Shown in pieces: positions 15,628-17,868 of a stretch of 17,868 bases of DNA (within the stretch, counting starts at the first letter, position 1; each line of letters begins with the position of its first letter). The DNA is from Eubacterium sp. (GTDB lineage Bacteria; Bacillota; Clostridia; Lachnospirales; Lachnospiraceae), in contig DNFT01000048.1 in NCBI GenBank assembly GCA_003486385.1, forward strand, positions 1 through 17,868. The letters run 5' to 3'. Under the pieces are notes generated by a model that ran no database searches, had not been told where the DNA came from, and was given only the letters and a program-made list of their open reading frames with translations. The position numbers were made by a program, and so were the translations under genes.

Positions 15628-17025
15628 ATGAAAAAACAAGCTTTTAATCCATATCTACCATCATGGGAATATATTCCTGATGGAGAACCATATGTGTTTG
15701 GCGGCAGGGTATATATATATGGTTCACATGACATGTATAACGGACATGTATTTTGTCTTGGAGATTATGTATGCTGGTCTGCACCAATAGATAATCTTGG
15801 AGACTGGCATTATGAAGGCGTTATTTACAGGAAAACACAGGATCCGCTCAACTCCGATGGGAGAATGTGTCTGTATGCACCTGATGTGACAATAGGACCG
15901 GATGGTCGATACTATCTGTATTATGTGCTTGATAAGGTATCGGTCATTTCTGTAGCAGTGGCAGACAGACCACAGGGACCATACGCTTTTTACGGCTATG
16001 TCAGGGATAAGGATGGACGAAGAATTGGCGAAAGACCAGGTGATGAGCCGCAGTTTGATCCGGGAGTGCTCACGGAGGGTGACAGGACATATCTTTACAC
16101 GGGATTTTGCAATGGAAATGATAAATCGCGTCACGGCTCTATGGGAATGGTACTCGATAAGGATATGCTCACAGTAATAACAGAACCTGTGTTTGTAGTA
16201 CCGAGTGGCTCATACAGCGATGGCACAGGCTTTGAAGGGCATGAGTTTTTTGAAGCCTCATCAATAAGAAAAAAAGGCAGCCTATATTATTTTATATATT
16301 CTTCGGTTGTAATGCATGAATTGTGCTATGCGGTGAGCGATAATCCGTTGTCCGGTTTCAGATACGGAGGGGTGATTGTAAGCAACTGTGACATTGGTAT
16401 TGATTCATATAAGCCTGCAGCTAAGCCGGCAGCATTCGGAGCAAATAATCACGGCAGCATTGTAGAGATAGAAGGTGAGTGGTATATATTCTATCACAGG
16501 CATACTAACAATACATGGTATTCAAGGCAGGGCTGTGCAGAGAAGCTAAGCTTTGATGGTGACAAGATAATTCAGGCAGAGATGACCTCATGCGGTCTTA
16601 ACGATGGACCATTAAAGGGGGAGGGAGAGTATCCTTCATTTATTGCATGCAATATTTTTACAAACGATGAGCAGATGTATGTAGGAGGAGCCGGACATCC
16701 ATATATTATGCAGGATGGCCGTGATGGAGATATTGAGCCGGCATATATTACAAACCTATGTGATGGTTCGGTTATCGGCTTCAAGTATTTTGACTGTAAG
16801 GGCATTACCGCATTTGGAATTAAGACCAGAGGCTATGCTCATGGAAATGTTAAAATAAAGACTACATGGGATGGGGATGTGCTTTCAAGTATTCCAATTG
16901 ATAATGCGAATATATGGGAGTATAACGAGATAAAAATTACGATACCCGATGGTGTACATTCGATATATCTGGAATATTCAGGTACAGGAGCAGCAGATTT
17001 GAAGTCATTTACTTTTGTGTGCTGA
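15628..17025 (+). CDS. Glycoside hydrolase family 43 enzyme with C-terminal CBM6-like module
   Basis: This is an inverting glycosidase with a five-bladed beta-propeller (residues 1 to about 330), likely an alpha-L-arabinofuranosidase or beta-xylosidase. The three catalytic acids can be placed by motif: D18 in IPDGEPYVF (base), D86 in YAPDV (pKa modulator) and E209 in FFEASSIRKKG (acid). A galactose-binding-like module (about 335-465) follows and resembles CBM6, with YLEYSGTGAADLKSF near the end. No signal peptide is present, so the enzyme is cytoplasmic, like the GH127 enzyme. The ribosome binding site GAGGAGA lies inside the end of the GGDEF gene, and the 4-base gap shows tight translation coupling. 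The subfamily, and so the exact bond cleaved, cannot be fixed here. Arabinose release fits the neighbour best. Confidence 0.9.
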   Translation: MKKQAFNPYLPSWEYIPDGEPYVFGGRVYIYGSHDMYNGHVFCLGDYVCWSAPIDNLGDWHYEGVIYRKTQDPLNSDGRMCLYAPDVTIGPDGRYYLYYVLDKVSVISVAVADRPQGPYAFYGYVRDKDGRRIGERPGDEPQFDPGVLTEGDRTYLYTGFCNGNDKSRHGSMGMVLDKDMLTVITEPVFVVPSGSYSDGTGFEGHEFFEASSIRKKGSLYYFIYSSVVMHELCYAVSDNPLSGFRYGGVIVSNCDIGIDSYKPAAKPAAFGANNHGSIVEIEGEWYIFYHRHTNNTWYSRQGCAEKLSFDGDKIIQAEMTSCGLNDGPLKGEGEYPSFIACNIFTNDEQMYVGGAGHPYIMQDGRDGDIEPAYITNLCDGSVIGFKYFDCKGITAFGIKTRGYAHGNVKIKTTWDGDVLSSIPIDNANIWEYNEIKITIPDGVHSIYLEYSGTGAADLKSFTFVC

Positions 17026-17041
17026 TACGGAAATATAAGAT

Positions 17042-17089
17042 AACAGGGATGTATGAATCTTCAATAGTGTGGATTCATACATCCCTGTT
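17042..17089. terminator. Strong bidirectional terminator with 18-bp perfect stem
   Basis: Arms 17042-17059 (AACAGGGATGTATGAATC) and 17072-17089 are perfect inverse complements with a 12-base loop. The stem is followed by T-rich DNA on both strands. It lies between the GH43 gene and the convergent small gene, so it serves both. Confidence 0.92.
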
Positions 17090-17121
17090 TAATATTAAGG
17101 CTGGTGCAGAAACATCCGAAG

Positions 17122-17352
17122 CTATTTTACTGTATCCTTTACATCCGAAAACAACTGCATATCCTCAGGAGTGAGCCTGACATTTGTGGAAAAACTGCGT
17201 CCATCTGCGGTTGTAATATTAACCTCTATAATTGTACCTTCCTTTATGACATCGCTTCCTGATACTGCGCGAAGGAACATCGGAAACTTCGGATGGGCTG
17301 CCGTGAAACGGTCCCATGATGATTTTAACTGGAATAATTTGGCTGGATTCAT
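17122..17352 (-). CDS. Small conserved protein of unknown function (76 aa)
   Basis: This short cytoplasmic protein begins MNPAKLFQLKSSWDRF and contains AAHPKFPMFLRAV, a pattern I recall from small uncharacterised proteins of Clostridia. The C-terminal half (EGTIIEVNITTADGRSFSTN, then LTPEDMQLF) looks like a short beta-rich domain followed by a helix. There is no signal peptide, membrane segment or Cys pair. It is genuine by its ribosome binding site (AAGGAG on the minus strand, 8 bases before the ATG), its good promoter upstream and the shared terminator downstream. It stands alone, convergent to the GH43 operon, and is probably unrelated to it. The function is unknown. Confidence 0.82.
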   Translation of the reverse strand: MNPAKLFQLKSSWDRFTAAHPKFPMFLRAVSGSDVIKEGTIIEVNITTADGRSFSTNVRLTPEDMQLFSDVKDTVK

Positions 17353-17427
17353 TTTTTATCTCCTTAAATGACTATTGATATATTGTGTGTTATTGCAGGG
17401 GGCAGAATGTGGTGCCGGTTATTTTGC

Positions 17428-17436
17428 ATTATATCA
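17428..17436 (-). promoter_or_regulatory. Extended -10 promoter for the 76-aa gene
   Basis: On the minus strand this reads TGATATAAT, a perfect extended -10 element (TGn plus TATAAT), about 75 bases upstream of the small gene's ATG. The -35 region 17 bases upstream is poor, as is common for extended -10 promoters. Confidence 0.55.
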
Positions 17437-17764
17437 GTGTCAATTAGAAACACCTATTTAGCAGCGCCTCTTAAAATACATTTTTAATATACACTATGTT
17501 GGCATAAAATAATTTATCGTATATAATTATTAAAAAATGTGTGTTCATGTTTTAACATTGTACTACATGCAGCATGGTATTACCTGCAAAAAATGGCATT
17601 GATAAAATATACAGAATTATGTTGGAAAACATATTCCGATATAGTAGAATGATTTTATCATAGAAGCAGAAAATGGTCAAATTAAGAATATATAAAAAAT
17701 GAAATGGTATGATGTTGAGGTCAAAACATGGTAATTTAATACACGAGTGTATAACGTATTATAT

Positions 17765-17868
17765 TTATGCATACCAGCTCCATTGTCCGAAGCAAGATGT
17801 TCTAAGAACTCTGATATGGGTTATTGTATACATTCGCCACCGAAGCAAAGCATACATCCGTGTATGCA
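17765..17868. repeat. Repeat-like block with palindromes, cut by the window end
   Basis: The block contains a perfect 11-base palindrome GTTCTAAGAAC (17799-17809), two copies of CCGAAGCAA (17787-17795 and 17840-17848), and a terminal hairpin GCATACA-TCCG-TGTATGC (17850-17867). It has no coding signal. Its density of symmetry suggests a dispersed intergenic repeat. The rest of it lies outside the window. Confidence 0.45.

Larger units (their letters stand above)
17353..17868. other. Gene-free right end with several dyads
   Basis: No convincing gene is present in these 516 bases. The left part holds the minus-strand promoter. The middle (17600-17660) holds a nested inverted repeat. A 14-bp dyad, ATACACGAGTGTAT, is at 17739-17752. 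From about 17765 to the end the composition rises in GC and small repeats appear. Any gene they serve lies beyond the window. Confidence 0.6.

Noticed and set aside
1..17868. CRISPR array or tRNA/rRNA genes
   Set aside because: No regularly spaced direct repeats and no tRNA or rRNA signature were seen on either strand.

Overview
The window looks like chromosome from a motile gut Lachnospiraceae (Roseburia, Agathobacter or Butyrivibrio-like). This is inferred from the AT-rich Firmicutes composition, AGGAGG-type ribosome binding sites, a chemotaxis receptor, and several protein types common in that family. No rRNA or tRNA gene is present to settle the species.

Region 1 (1-5487) reads as cargo or residue of a mobile element. 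It begins with the broken 3' end of a large serine recombinase (in-frame stop at 121-123 and a replaced C-terminus). A four-gene module follows directly: a LytTR response regulator, a short soluble GHKL histidine kinase, and two full-length ABC exporter half-transporters that probably form a heterodimer. These genes are visibly more AT-rich than what follows. The stretch 5488-5802 is a junction without a large gene. It holds hairpins and one very short reading frame with a strong ribosome binding site.

Region 2 (5803-8821) is a two-gene sensory unit: a dCache-type methyl-accepting chemotaxis protein and a sugar-type substrate-binding lipoprotein. No permease or ATPase is nearby, so the lipoprotein may serve chemotaxis rather than import. 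A convergent SDR oxidoreductase (8904-9704, minus strand) follows. Then comes a gene-poor stretch with a block that looks like a dispersed repeat, and a lipoprotein of the DNA/RNA non-specific endonuclease family with a C-terminal Cys/His domain (10118-11224).

Region 3 (11371-17025) is an arabinose-glycan locus: a GH127-type beta-L-arabinofuranosidase, then (after a terminator) an operon of a cytoplasmic fusion of a LacI-like sugar-binding domain with a GGDEF diguanylate cyclase, and a GH43 glycosidase with a C-terminal carbohydrate-binding module. Neither glycosidase has a signal peptide, so both probably act on imported oligosaccharides. The fusion protein lacks a DNA-binding domain, which suggests that ligand binding is converted to c-di-GMP rather than to transcription. 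This is the most interesting system in the window.

The right end carries a small conserved minus-strand gene (17122-17352) and about 500 bp without a gene, with several dyads and a repeat-like block that runs to the window edge.
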